Source of the DNA: Bacillus sp. FJAT-27264
Lineage (GTDB): Bacteria; Bacillota; Bacilli; Paenibacillales; Paenibacillaceae
Reading direction: 5' to 3'
Length of the DNA: 64,000 nt
Assembly (NCBI RefSeq): GCF_001682855.1
Contig: NZ_MAQW01000033.1
Span: forward strand, 106,624 to 170,623
Positions 18,311-27,800 of the stretch are shown piece after piece. Position 1 is the stretch's first letter. The number at the start of each line of letters is the position of its first letter. The position numbers and the translations under genes are program-made. The notes below the pieces were generated by a model. The model saw nothing but the letters and a program-made list of their open reading frames with translations, ran no database searches and was not told where the DNA came from.

Positions 18311-18363
18311 CAAAAAAACACCCCAAAATAGACCACTCTTTCGAAGCGCCTACTTTGGGGTGT
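18311..18363 (-). terminator. Terminator after metK
   Basis: AACACCCCAAAGTAG pairs with CTATTTTGGGGTGTT on the minus strand, with a roughly 20-base loop, followed by a run of T. The stem is long and has one mismatch. Confidence 0.8.
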
Positions 18364-18425
18364 TGCATAATCGGAATATAATTGCCTGTAGAAAATAGAT
18401 TGCAGGGCCTATAGCCAATTATGGC

Positions 18426-19628
18426 TTAGATGCCCGACAAGGATCTCAGCAATTCAGCCTTGTCTACGCGTTCCCAAGGAAGATCGACATCTGTACGTCC
18501 AAAATGTCCGTAAGCTGCCGTTTGTCTATAGATCGGCTTACGTAGATCCAGCATGGAAATGATACCGGCAGGACGAAGATCAAAGTTGTCGCTGATCAGC
18601 TTCGCCAGCTTTTCTTCACTGATTTTACCTGTACCGTATGTATCTACGTTAATGGAGACAGGATTAGCTACACCGATGGCATAGGCCAGTTGAATTTCAC
18701 ATTTGTCGGCAAGACCTGCAGCTACAAGGTTCTTCGCTACATAACGTGCTGCATAAGCTGCAGAACGGTCTACTTTAGTTGGATCTTTACCGGAGAATGC
18801 GCCACCGCCATGACGTGCATAACCGCCATAGGTATCTACGATGATCTTACGACCGGTCAGACCGGCATCGCCTTGTGGTCCACCAATTACAAAACGACCC
18901 GTAGGATTGATGAAGTATTTTGTCTCCCCGTCTAGCAACTCAGCAGGAACTACAGGCAAAATTACATGCTCCTTGATATCCGCTTGAATCTGCTCCAATG
19001 AGATTTCTTCCGCGTGCTGTGTAGATACAACAATCGCGTCAACGCGTACAGGCTTCTCATCCTGGTACTCAATAGTAACCTGAGTCTTGCCATCCGGACG
19101 CAAATAGTCCAAAGTACCGTTCTTGCGGACTTCAGACAACCGACGAGCAATCCGGTGTGACAAAGCGATTGGAAGTGGCATCAGCTCTGGCGTCTCATTG
19201 GTTGCAAAGCCGAACATCAGTCCCTGATCACCTGCACCAATGTTGGCAGTTTCTTCAGCGACCTGTGCAGGATCACGGTTCTCCAGAGCAGCATTAACCC
19301 CCTGGGCGATATCCGCTGACTGCTCATTCAGAGAAGTAAGCACAGCACTAGTATTATAGTCAAAACCATACTTGGCATTTGTGTAACCAATTTCTTTAAC
19401 GGTGTTGCGCACAATCGCCGGAATATCAACATATTCCGATTTAGTGCTGATTTCACCAATTACCAAAACCAGACCAGTGGCTACAGCCACCTCGCAGGCA
19501 ACACGGGCGTTTGGATCATTCGCCAAAAAAGCGTCAAGTACAGCATCAGAAATCTGATCGCAGATTTTATCCGGGTGCCCTTCCGTTACTGATTCAGAAG
19601 TGAATAAGTGGCGTCCCTTGATAGACAT
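18426..19628 (-). CDS. metK: S-adenosylmethionine synthetase
   Basis: Makes S-adenosylmethionine from methionine and ATP; a cytoplasmic tetramer. It carries FTSESVTEGHPDKICDQISD at the N terminus (ATP/methionine site), GAGDQGLMFGF in the middle (signature 1) and GGGAFSGKDPTKVDRS (signature 2). The start is ATG 19628 with GGGAGG nine bases upstream, giving 400 residues, the same as the B. subtilis protein; ATG 19634 and TTG 19637 are too close to the site. It is monocistronic between terminators. Many Bacilli place an S-box riboswitch before metK; the 195 bases upstream show none of its conserved sequence. Confidence 0.98.
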   Translation of the reverse strand: MSIKGRHLFTSESVTEGHPDKICDQISDAVLDAFLANDPNARVACEVAVATGLVLVIGEISTKSEYVDIPAIVRNTVKEIGYTNAKYGFDYNTSAVLTSLNEQSADIAQGVNAALENRDPAQVAEETANIGAGDQGLMFGFATNETPELMPLPIALSHRIARRLSEVRKNGTLDYLRPDGKTQVTIEYQDEKPVRVDAIVVSTQHAEEISLEQIQADIKEHVILPVVPAELLDGETKYFINPTGRFVIGGPQGDAGLTGRKIIVDTYGGYARHGGGAFSGKDPTKVDRSAAYAARYVAKNLVAAGLADKCEIQLAYAIGVANPVSINVDTYGTGKISEEKLAKLISDNFDLRPAGIISMLDLRKPIYRQTAAYGHFGRTDVDLPWERVDKAELLRSLSGI

Positions 19629-19721
19629 GAACATCAACCTCCCATACCAATTATATGAATCTTTTAACAGCTTAATAGATCAGGAAAATATATTAGAAAG
19701 CAGTTAAAATGCATGTATCTT

Positions 19722-19754
19722 CAAAAAAATGAACCTTTTCCACAGGGAAAAGGT
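19722..19754 (-). terminator. Terminator after the spore SASP gene
   Basis: ACCTTTTCC pairs with GGAAAAGGT around a 4-base loop on the minus strand, followed by TCATTTTTTT. It lies between the SASP stop (19824) and metK. Confidence 0.8.
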
Positions 19755-19823
19755 CAATTGCTTTCCTCAGAAGTCATATTATCTTATTTAAAAGAAGCTG
19801 TCAATTCCGCTAGGAATTTAAGA

Positions 19824-20084
19824 TTAAAACAATGATTGTTGCGCTTGCTGGATGAGTCTCTTCGTAATTTCTCCACCAACAGAGCCGTTATCTCTGGAAG
19901 TTAGATGTCCTAGATATTGGCTTTGTGAAGATGAGCCTGTAAAGCCAAGTTCAGAAGCAAACTCCGTATCCGCTCCACCACCATAGGATGACCCATACAG
20001 TCCAAATTCCGCTGCAATTTCATATTGCATTTGCTTTAACATTGTCCGGCTTTCAGGTACGACTTTACGATTATTACGTGCCAT
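19824..20084 (-). CDS. Alpha/beta-type small acid-soluble spore protein
   Basis: An 86-residue DNA-binding spore protein that coats and protects spore DNA and is degraded at germination. It has the two family blocks: MKQMQYEIAAEFGL-like segment (LKQMQYEIAAEFGL at about 19-32) and GHLTSRDNGSVGGEITKRLI at about 60-79. The segment TEFASELGF resembles the GPR protease cleavage site (usually E-F-A-x-E). A glycine/serine-rich insert (YGSSYGGGAD) is present. The start is ATG 20084, behind GGAGGTG; upstream codons in the frame are not needed. Expression in the forespore from sigma-G is expected; CATAATA at 20121-20127 (minus strand) fits a sigma-G -10, but I do not see a clear -35. Confidence 0.9.
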   Translation of the reverse strand: MARNNRKVVPESRTMLKQMQYEIAAEFGLYGSSYGGGADTEFASELGFTGSSSQSQYLGHLTSRDNGSVGGEITKRLIQQAQQSLF

Positions 20085-20285
20085 GTGCTGCACCTCCTGC
20101 ATATTGTAAGAATACAGGTCTATTATGTGCATGCAGACATACCTTCAATCGGCTTAATGTTTGTTAATCCAGGAAAAGAGTTCCGCTTAAAACAAGCGTT
20201 TACATAAATTTTTTAAAGTATAGTCGTTTCAATATGTGGGCATAATTAATATAAGAAGAAATAACAGTTGAACGTTGATCATCTG

Positions 20286-20840
20286 TTATTTCAAAGTATA
20301 TCCACCACGAACCATAACTACGAGCCCGAGTGTTTGTCCTTCTTGAACAGCAATGCCTCGTCCATCACGGGGGAAGGATAATAAATGGTTGGTGGGAGCT
20401 GACACACCATTACCCAAATCTTTACCATCCGTTAGATCAGCAACGCCATTAGCATCCTGTGAAAGGATAACCGCCTTGCCTGCCCGTACGATAAATTCCG
20501 CACCAGCCGAAGCAATTAAACTTTGACCAGGCTTTACATCGACAATAACGGACTCGTTACTTGTTGTGTTAGCTGGGTTTGGTGTTGCTGAAGGTTGTGT
20601 AGGCGCTTGTGTTGGGATAGCAGTGGGAGCTACTGTCGCTGTGGGCGTTATAGCTGTACCACCTTGCAAAGCTTTTTGAATTTGCTGATCTACATAACTC
20701 TTTGTCACTACAGGATCATCTGCTGTCCCAGGCTGTGAGCCCACACCGGCTCCTTCAGCAGTAATATTCATCACCGATCCGGCCCATATTCCGCCAATCA
20801 ATAACAGCGCTGCGAGTGAAGCTTTCCATACCGGTTTCAT
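20286..20840 (-). CDS. Exported protein of unknown function, Paenibacillus type
   Basis: A 184-residue protein with an N-terminal signal or anchor (WKASLAALLLIGGIWAG, about 5-21), a short helical part (VVTKSYVDQQIQKAL), a low-complexity linker rich in T, P and A (about 65-95), and a compact beta-rich C-terminal domain (VKPGQSLIASAGAEFIVRAG to the end). I do not recognise the domain by name. It follows the S-layer-type gene by about 90 bases, but that gene ends in a terminator (20876-20908), so it is either separately expressed or read through at low level. The start is preceded by GGAGGACATTA. Confidence 0.75.
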   Translation of the reverse strand: MKPVWKASLAALLLIGGIWAGSVMNITAEGAGVGSQPGTADDPVVTKSYVDQQIQKALQGGTAITPTATVAPTAIPTQAPTQPSATPNPANTTSNESVIVDVKPGQSLIASAGAEFIVRAGKAVILSQDANGVADLTDGKDLGNGVSAPTNHLLSFPRDGRGIAVQEGQTLGLVVMVRGGYTLK

Positions 20841-20875
20841 TAATGTCCTCCTTCATGAGAGCTTGAAATGGATAT

Positions 20876-20908
20876 AAAAAAAGCATAGCCTCCGAAGAGG
20901 CTATGCTT
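20876..20908 (-). terminator. Terminator after the S-layer-type gene
   Basis: AAAGCATAGCCTC and GAGGCTATGCTTT pair around a TTCG loop on the minus strand (a very stable tetraloop hairpin), followed by seven T. Confidence 0.92.
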
Positions 20909-20926
20909 TGCTTCAGTAATCGGAGA

Positions 20927-23683
20927 TTACTTAGCGGAAATTTCAGTACCGTCAGTGATGAGGTTACCATCAGCATCGTGTACATTTGCATTCTTAGCAA
21001 TCTTAACGATGATTCTGTTAACTCCGTTGGAGTTAAGATCCAGTTCATCAGCTGCATTTGCATTTGCATCAATAGCTTTCTTGGAGAAAGTAACAGACCA
21101 TTTACCCTTATCGGATCCGTTAGCGATCTTAGTCACAGTGTAGTAAGCCTGGCTCAGAACGTTCTCGGATTTAACATCGTTATTGATGTAGAATTCCAGA
21201 GAATTTTTGCTCAAATCTGTTACTTCTTTGGAGAATCCAAGGATCAACTCATAAGAGTTGCCGCTGGAAATAACTGCGGAAGTCAGAACTGGGCTTACTC
21301 TGCTAGTCAGTTTACCCTTAGCGCTAACAGCATCAATAGCATTTCCAGCTACGTCAGTTACGCCGTTAACAACCAATTTGTAATCAGACTTAGTTTCTGT
21401 GATAGAAGAGCTTGGAATAGTGATGACTGCACGAGCATATTTTGGTTTCTCAGTGCTGCCAACTACCACATTACCAGCTGCATCAAGAGTCTTGATAGTT
21501 ACAAATGCACCGCTTGGCAATGCTTTGTCATTCAAAGTGTAGCTATTAACATCCAACAGAGTTGGAACGTTAAGACCACTATCAATATCTCTCAGATCAA
21601 CAGTGATAGTAGCATCGCCGTATACTGTGTCAGTTACGTTTGCTTTTGCACTATCATTGAACTGGATGCCTTGAGCAAACAATTCAGGACCTTTGGTATC
21701 ATTAGAAGTGGATCCAATAGATACAGTCAGAACAGTTGCAGCAAGCTTGTTAGCAGAGAAAGACTTATCTTTGAAGAGTCCTTCTGGAAGGCGTACAGTG
21801 TAATCACCAGTAGCCTGGTTTGCAGGTACATTAGTCAATGTGTAAGATTTGCCGCTGCCACTAGCTGCGCCAGAAATCACAGTGGATTGACCAGTTTTGT
21901 TGTTGATCAAAGTCACATTACCAGTTCCAACAACAACATCTTTAGAGAACTTCAAGTTCAGTCCTTGTACAGAACCGGAAGTATTATAAGTGATACCAGT
22001 AACTGTTGGAGCTACAGTATCCTTAGTGAAAGTAATAGGTTGACTGGAAGCAGTTCCCAGTGTGTTACCTAGAGTATCCTTAACAGTCGCTCCGAATACA
22101 ACGGAACCAGTGAAAGTTCCGGAAGACGGGAAGCTAGTCAGAGGAGTTTGCAGGGTGAACTTCTTACCATTATCTGTAGTAACTACAGTAAATGTACCTT
22201 GGCTCTCTCCAACGGAGTTCAGGAGACGAACATTACCCACGAGGGAAGCACGATCAATGTTTTTGTCGAATTCAACTTCAACAAATTTGTCACTGACAGC
22301 TGTCGCACTCTTAATAACTGGAGCAGCTACATCGGATACTACAGTTACAGTTGTTTTGATTGGGTTTGGATTAGCTACGTTACCAGCATAGTCAGTAACG
22401 TTCAGCAAGGATACATCATAAGTCTTGCCGCTATCCAGGGATACACCACTCAGTTTGAACTCAGTGTAAGTATCGTTTTGTACAGTTACAGCAGAAGACG
22501 AACCGTTAACAGTTGCAATGATACCAGTTGTTTTAACCGGCTCGCTGAAAGTTACGTATACATCTTTAGTTGTTGCTTTAGCACTGGAAACGATAGATGC
22601 AACAGTTGGAGCCACTGTATCAGCTACGTTCAACAAGCTAGTGAATGCAGGCAATTTCTCACCAGCAGTTGTCTTCACAGCGTCAGTAACTACTACTGTG
22701 TAGTCACCTTTAAGAGCTTTAACGCCTGGCAAAGTGATTGTAGCTTCAGTTTTGTCAGCGTTGAAGTTAACAACTGCGTTGGAAACTTCGTCGTCCTTGC
22801 TTCCAACTTTAGTTACTTTTACAACGCCATCGATTACTTTTCCACCGTCAGCAACAGTGTCAGCATCGATCGAACGGTTGAATTTAACAACTACTTGCTT
22901 AGCATTTGGCGCAGTTACGGAAACAACCTTAGGCGCAGCCAAAGTTACTTTTGCAGTGTAGTCTTTTTCTTGATATTTGAAGTTGATTGTTGTTTCAGTT
23001 CCTGCAACAAGTGCAGTAGTCAATTCAACAGTTGTAGTTGCTTTGTCAGAGAACGTTACAACTACTTTAGTTGGGCTCAGAGCTTCAGCAGAAGCAACTG
23101 TCAATACTGGAGTGCTGCTCAGTTGGTCAACCGCGTAAGCTGTTTCTACTACCAAAGAACGAGTAGCGTTAGCTTTGAAGTTGGTGTTTTGAGCAACTAG
23201 ACCTTTATTGATGATCGCTTGAGCATAACCTTTAGCCCATGCAGATGCAGAGTTGTCAGTTGTAGCTGGAGCTTCCAGCTTCAATGCACGGAACAATACA
23301 GTCGCTACTTCTTCAACAGTTACTTTACCGTTGTAGTCGAAGATACCTTTAACAGTATCTTTACCTTCCATCAGGTTAGCTGCAGTAACAGCTTCAACGA
23401 AAGGAACTGCCCAGTTAGTTGCATTGTAACCTTTGTCTTTGTAAGACAATTTGTTAGTTACTTCTGGAAGGTCGAACAATTTAGTAACGATCTTAGCGAA
23501 CTCAGCGCGAGTAAGATCATATTCTAGGTGAGCTTTACCATCTGGGTACCCGTTAAGAATACCTTTTGCTGCCAAAGCGTCAAATTTTTGTTGCGGAGTT
23601 GCTGCTGCGTCACCAAACGCTACAGAGGCAAACATCGAGAATGCCATTGCTGTAGATAATGCTACGGATAAAATTTTCTTCAT
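20927..23683 (-). CDS. S-layer-type protein: N-terminal SLH domains and Ig-like repeats
   Basis: A 918-residue secreted surface protein, probably the structural S-layer protein. The signal peptide is MKKILSVALSTAMAFSMFAS with cleavage near ASVAFGDA (about 18-25). Three SLH motifs lie at about 27-195 (LTRAEFAKIV is canonical; VTVEEVATVL and ATRSLVVETA are diverged). The rest is Ig-like/Big_5 repeats, with threonine, valine, alanine and lysine dominating and no cysteine seen. SLH domains bind pyruvylated wall polymer made by CsaB. The start at 23683 follows GGAGGAG. The same frame has a second upstream start, ATG 23755 behind AAAGGGGGTG, which would add 24 residues before the signal peptide, as in the tandem start sites of Brevibacillus cell-wall protein genes. 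Confidence 0.9.
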   Translation of the reverse strand: MKKILSVALSTAMAFSMFASVAFGDAAATPQQKFDALAAKGILNGYPDGKAHLEYDLTRAEFAKIVTKLFDLPEVTNKLSYKDKGYNATNWAVPFVEAVTAANLMEGKDTVKGIFDYNGKVTVEEVATVLFRALKLEAPATTDNSASAWAKGYAQAIINKGLVAQNTNFKANATRSLVVETAYAVDQLSSTPVLTVASAEALSPTKVVVTFSDKATTTVELTTALVAGTETTINFKYQEKDYTAKVTLAAPKVVSVTAPNAKQVVVKFNRSIDADTVADGGKVIDGVVKVTKVGSKDDEVSNAVVNFNADKTEATITLPGVKALKGDYTVVVTDAVKTTAGEKLPAFTSLLNVADTVAPTVASIVSSAKATTKDVYVTFSEPVKTTGIIATVNGSSSAVTVQNDTYTEFKLSGVSLDSGKTYDVSLLNVTDYAGNVANPNPIKTTVTVVSDVAAPVIKSATAVSDKFVEVEFDKNIDRASLVGNVRLLNSVGESQGTFTVVTTDNGKKFTLQTPLTSFPSSGTFTGSVVFGATVKDTLGNTLGTASSQPITFTKDTVAPTVTGITYNTSGSVQGLNLKFSKDVVVGTGNVTLINNKTGQSTVISGAASGSGKSYTLTNVPANQATGDYTVRLPEGLFKDKSFSANKLAATVLTVSIGSTSNDTKGPELFAQGIQFNDSAKANVTDTVYGDATITVDLRDIDSGLNVPTLLDVNSYTLNDKALPSGAFVTIKTLDAAGNVVVGSTEKPKYARAVITIPSSSITETKSDYKLVVNGVTDVAGNAIDAVSAKGKLTSRVSPVLTSAVISSGNSYELILGFSKEVTDLSKNSLEFYINNDVKSENVLSQAYYTVTKIANGSDKGKWSVTFSKKAIDANANAADELDLNSNGVNRIIVKIAKNANVHDADGNLITDGTEISAK

Positions 23684-23774
23684 AACCTTTTTTTCTCCTC
23701 CTTGGACGTTCATGAACTGAGAATTTTCTTTAGTTGGGTAGCTCATGTCACTCATTAGCCGATGCACCCCCTTT
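23684..23774 (-). promoter_or_regulatory. Tandem translation start region of the S-layer-type gene
   Basis: AAAGGGGGTG at 23765-23774 stands nine bases before an in-frame ATG (23755), and GGAGGAG about ten bases before ATG 23683. The 24 codons between the two starts contain no stop. A 7-bp hairpin (TCTGTGA and TCACAGA, 23806-23825) lies just upstream in the leader. Confidence 0.65.
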
Positions 23775-23880
23775 CCCGAGTTGAGCAAATTAAGTATAAA
23801 TAATGTCTGTGACGGGTATCACAGAAACTGGTAAACGAGTTAAAGGCATAATAATACTAGATTCCTAATTCTACCTAAGT

Positions 23881-23909
23881 ATTATACAATGTGCCTCAAG
23901 TCACGTAAA
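23881..23909 (-). promoter_or_regulatory. Sigma-A promoter of the S-layer-type gene
   Basis: TTTACG (23904-23909) and a perfect TATAAT (23881-23886) with 17-base spacing on the minus strand. The start of transcription would be near 23874, giving a leader of about 120 bases to the first start codon and 190 to the second. Confidence 0.6.
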
Positions 23910-24221
23910 GCTAATTTTTCCATTTGGATAATTTGCTTTAGGTTTGAACACTGTCTTCAGTGCTCTGTGTAAGTGACTCTACACCTTAAACGCAGAAGGT
24001 TTGGAAAAGTTGCGGTTTCTAAAAAATATTTTCGAAATTTTCTTTCCGTCCCGCCCCAATAGAAGTTACATATGTATGCATTACTAACTATTGCTAATGA
24101 TGGGTGGCTACGGAAAACAGTATAACATAGCGAGTTTCAGAACGTCATTAAGCAATATTTACTAAGACAGACTGGCTAAACCCTACATTAATTGTAGGAA
24201 AGGAATTATTCGAGCGAATAA
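23910..24221. other. Gene-free AT-rich stretch upstream of the S-layer-type gene
   Basis: About 310 bases without a credible gene on either strand. It holds a small perfect palindrome (CTACATTAATTGTAG, 24183-24197). Long upstream regions with several promoters are common before S-layer genes, but only the promoter at 23881-23909 is clear to me. Confidence 0.5.
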
Positions 24222-24270
24222 CAAATAGGGTGTCTAACAAAGTCACTGTGGACTGGCTAGACACCCTATA
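24222..24270 (-). terminator. Terminator after the 24301-24642 gene
   Basis: ATAGGGTGTCTA pairs with TAGACACCCTAT on the minus strand, with an inner CCAGTCCACAGTGACT that can also fold, followed by TTGTTATT. The U run is imperfect. Confidence 0.7.
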
Positions 24271-24300
24271 GCGCATACGCGCCCTGTTCTATACATAAGC

Positions 24301-24642
24301 TTATCGAATCTTCATAGAGAGCTGAATCAGCTCTTGGCGTTTCTCTGGGCTAGAATTCACATTATCGTACATGGCATCAATGGCTACTCGGTTCTCACGA
24401 TAGCTCTTCTCATGCTTAATTGTAGAATGAGACCATTCAATCAGGGCATTCTCGGCAATAACAAGTTCGTTATATGCATCATGGAAGCCAGTAGCCTGTA
24501 CAAGCTCTTCCATCACTTCCTGGGTGATCTCCTGAATCGCACGTTTGCCTGCAATTTCCTTCTCCAATACCTTAGCTCTATTCTCAAACATATTCTTGGC
24601 TTTCATGTAATCCAGTTGAGCTTTTGATAAAATCGGTTTCAT
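24301..24642 (-). CDS. Small helical protein of unknown function
   Basis: A 113-residue hydrophilic protein, probably all-helical, with heptad-like stretches (LDYMKAKNMFENRAKVLEKE and EVMEELVQATGFHDAYNELV). No signal peptide, membrane segment, metal motif or known domain is visible. It is monocistronic between a sigma-A promoter (24787-24815) and a terminator (24222-24270). It sits between two SLH-protein genes, but nothing in it suggests surface localisation. I do not recognise it. Confidence 0.7.
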   Translation of the reverse strand: MKPILSKAQLDYMKAKNMFENRAKVLEKEIAGKRAIQEITQEVMEELVQATGFHDAYNELVIAENALIEWSHSTIKHEKSYRENRVAIDAMYDNVNSSPEKRQELIQLSMKIR

Positions 24643-24786
24643 CGATGGCTTTCACCTTTCAGAAAATAATATTTTCTACGTTATTGTATCGTAAATGGGA
24701 GCAGATTACAAAGCGAACGTAGCTGGTAAGTTAAGCTATTCTTCAGAAAAACGCAGTATTACTGCAAAATTCATTAATACCACTTA

Positions 24787-24815
24787 ATTATGTAGGCTTA
24801 TGCATGGTCTGTCAA
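24787..24815 (-). promoter_or_regulatory. Sigma-A promoter of the 24301-24642 gene
   Basis: Perfect TTGACA (24810-24815), 17-base spacer, CATAAT (24787-24792) on the minus strand. A perfect 13-base palindrome GCAGTATTACTGC (24753-24765) lies just downstream of the expected start of transcription and could be an operator or a leader hairpin. Confidence 0.7.
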
Positions 24816-24829
24816 ACTCCAAATATGGA

Positions 24830-24876
24830 AAAATAAAACGACCAATTCGCAAATACCTTCGCGGAATTGGCCGTTT
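24830..24876 (-). terminator. Terminator after the 24891-28775 gene
   Basis: AACGGCCAATTCCGC and GCGAATTGGTCGTT pair on the minus strand (a G-U pair and one bulge) around a 10-base loop, followed by TTATTTTT. Confidence 0.85.
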
Positions 24877-24890
24877 GTTGCAGAATGATT

Positions 24891-27800
24891 TTAGTTAAAG
24901 GTCTTCGGGAAGATGCTTGTGCTCTTTTTCAGGAGTTCTACGGCAATTTTCCCAGCCTCAGCACGGGTTAACTTACCCTTTGGATTAAAATTGTAGGTAG
25001 GTTTCTTTTGTCCCGTTATAGTCACTGGTGTCCCTTCCATAATCTTGGCCTTCGATACAGCCTCAATAGCTGGTCGCGTATAGAAGTCCATATTACCGGT
25101 ATCACCGAATGATTTGGAGAGGCTTGCTAGAAGCTTGTTGTCGTTCATAGACATTTTTAGTTTCAGGGCACGCGCAATCATCACAGCCCCTTGCTCGCGG
25201 GTCAAAGGCTGGTCTGGTCCAAAGAAACCATCGCTCAGCCCTGTAACGATCCCCGCTCTGGCTGCTGTTTCAATATACTTAAAATCCCAGGTCGTTGATA
25301 CGGCCTCTGGCACAATGTCAAAGAATGTCTGCTGGTTTGCATTAAAACTTAGCGGGATATTCAAACCTTTCACTAGTAGGGTTGCGAACTCCCCACGAGT
25401 TGTCGTGTCATCGGCTCCAAAGGCGTCTGCACGAAGATTAGTCATGATCCCCTTTGAGTACAAACCATTCAGTATATTTCTCGCCCATGGATGATTGGTA
25501 ATGTCCGTAAAGCCACGACGCAGCTTCATCACTGTGTAATAACCAAATTCATCAAATGGAACAGTAACGGTGTGATTCTTGGTATCCACTTCCCCGCCAA
25601 CATTCTCCCATTTTCCGGAGTCTGTGTAGCGGAATACTGTTATAGTAGATCCTACTTCATCCACAACGCTTGGGCTAAAGCTCAGTTTGAGCTCACCGCG
25701 CTGGGAAGGTACAATTTTACGGGTTTGACTATACTGTGTAAAGTAACCTTCTATAGAGTACGGAGCGATCCCGTTTGTAGCCGGTACATAATTTGCTGTT
25801 CCTTTTGTACCCACTTCCCCTAGACCACCATTAAGCCAATAAATATCAGACACTCTTGAAAAATTGTTCGTACTGGCTGTCGAAGTGAAGCGAAGCACTA
25901 GCTCCTGAGGAATTACAAGCGGGCTCTTTCCTTCAGGTGTTCTGGCATCCGCAGCACTGACGTTGATGATATTCCCGTAATCATTGACACGTTCAACGAC
26001 ACCATCAACAGGATCTACAATCCCGAATAACAATTTTGTATCTGGATAGTACTTGGCTGCCCCTGTACTGGCAAAGCCTTTCATAAGAGTTCCTTTAGGG
26101 AAGGAAAGCTCAAGTCCCTTGTTGAAAACACTATATTTCGTTGCAACCTTTTCCGCCATGTACTGCGTGTCGATTTGGGTCGCACTTGCATAATAAACCT
26201 GAATGGTGTCATTGATGGTTGTGCCGTTACGTACAATCTGAATCTTAATAGACGTAGATTTGTCAGGTTTGAGACCAACATAATCATAGGTGAAACGGTT
26301 CTGAAGATCATTCCGTTTCACTGCTTCGAATTTGTCGATCATCACCTTGGTAGCGCCCTCGGCTTCAATATCAAAGCGGACAAAGTTTTTGTTCACAATG
26401 ATTTTATCTCCCACCGTAGGAACAGGCGATAGAACACGGTATGGTAATACCTCGCGCGTTACTTCAAGACGTTGTGTCGTTCTCGCACCTGTCTTGTTAA
26501 TCAGTTCAAGAGAATAAACATGGCTTCCAGGCGCATCAAACTTGATGTCACGCAGGCGCAGAAGGAAATCTTTGTCACTGCCATAGTAATCGTATATAAG
26601 TCCTGTTGTATCAGTTTCAGGAAAAAGTGATTTAGGCTCATCTTTAAGCATGTCAGTTTTGCCTACCGAAGTAAAAACTAATTCCGAACCCCGGTAGAGA
26701 TTCAAGATCGATGCACCGCCACCTCGCAGAACGAGATCATATTTCTCCTGGTTTGTAGTATATTTCTCATCCTTATAAACAAATTCAGGCGGGAGCGCCA
26801 GAATTTTATTGCGTTCAGTCTCATTAGACAAGGAGTTAGTTGTAAATGGTGTACGTCCCTCTCCTAATGAAGGATGAAACTGAGTAAGATTGGACACATT
26901 GGTATCAATGATATATATCCGTAGTTCTTTGGTAATTGTGCGCTGATTTCCTGCACTCTTAGATACACCAGTGAAAACAATCTTATTCTCACCGTATACC
27001 AAAGGTCCAGACTGCGTAATAAGCAAGGTGAAGTCGAATGTTCTTTTAGCTGTATTAACGCCCAGATCAAATTTTGAATTATCAGGTAAAGAAGCACTAT
27101 CGATACCATTAATCTGGACTTGAGCATTCTCAATATTTTCAAAGCCAAGGTATTCACCTTCAAATCTAAGCTTGTTACCATCAGTATTGGAATTAAACTC
27201 ATAAGTCTGACCATCTTGAATATTGTTTACATAAATATAGTTCTTAGATATATAGGAGATATCCGCATTATAGAAGGACTGAGATCCTGTATATTTAAAT
27301 TGCACCTTTTGTTGTCCGTTAGCAAACTTGGTAATGTGATATACATACTCGTTTTGTCCTAGGTTAGCTACCTGAACTGGATTTACGTCTAAGGGCGCTT
27401 TGCTCAAAGGCAAGTAATTAGCCGTTAGAGTATCTGTAGTTGCCCTATTGGTTTTAACAAGAATGTAGAAATTGTCTTTCTCCATTTGCTGACCATTTAA
27501 AGGAAGCTTGGAGATATTGGTGAGGTCCCCAGTTCCCGTATAACCTGGAAGATAGAAGATATCGTTGATTACCGTCTCATTAAGCAAATACTTATAAGAA
27601 TTCACCATCGATGTGCTGTATTGATCATAATCAAGAGCCAGGGTGAAGTCATTGGAGCCTGCGGTAATATTTAACTCAGTCTTTGTTGTGAATTCAACCA
27701 GCTTATAAGCTGGTGTGACACCATTCGGTCCAGGAATGACGACTTCACTTGCAACATTATCGATTGGAAGAACAACAGCATTAGTTGTTCCTTTATTAAT

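Noticed and set aside
19629..19823. Possible S-box (SAM) riboswitch before metK
   Set aside because: Looked for because metK often has one; none of the conserved S-box blocks (for example the GATGAAACCCGGCAACC-like core) is present. The only hairpin is the terminator of the upstream SASP gene.
20903..23200. Long plus-strand open frames (389 and 350 codons) opposite the S-layer-type gene
   Set aside because: They lie antisense to a clear SLH protein, are rich in serine, asparagine and cysteine without domains, and have no ribosome binding sites. They result from the biased codon use of the S-layer-type gene.
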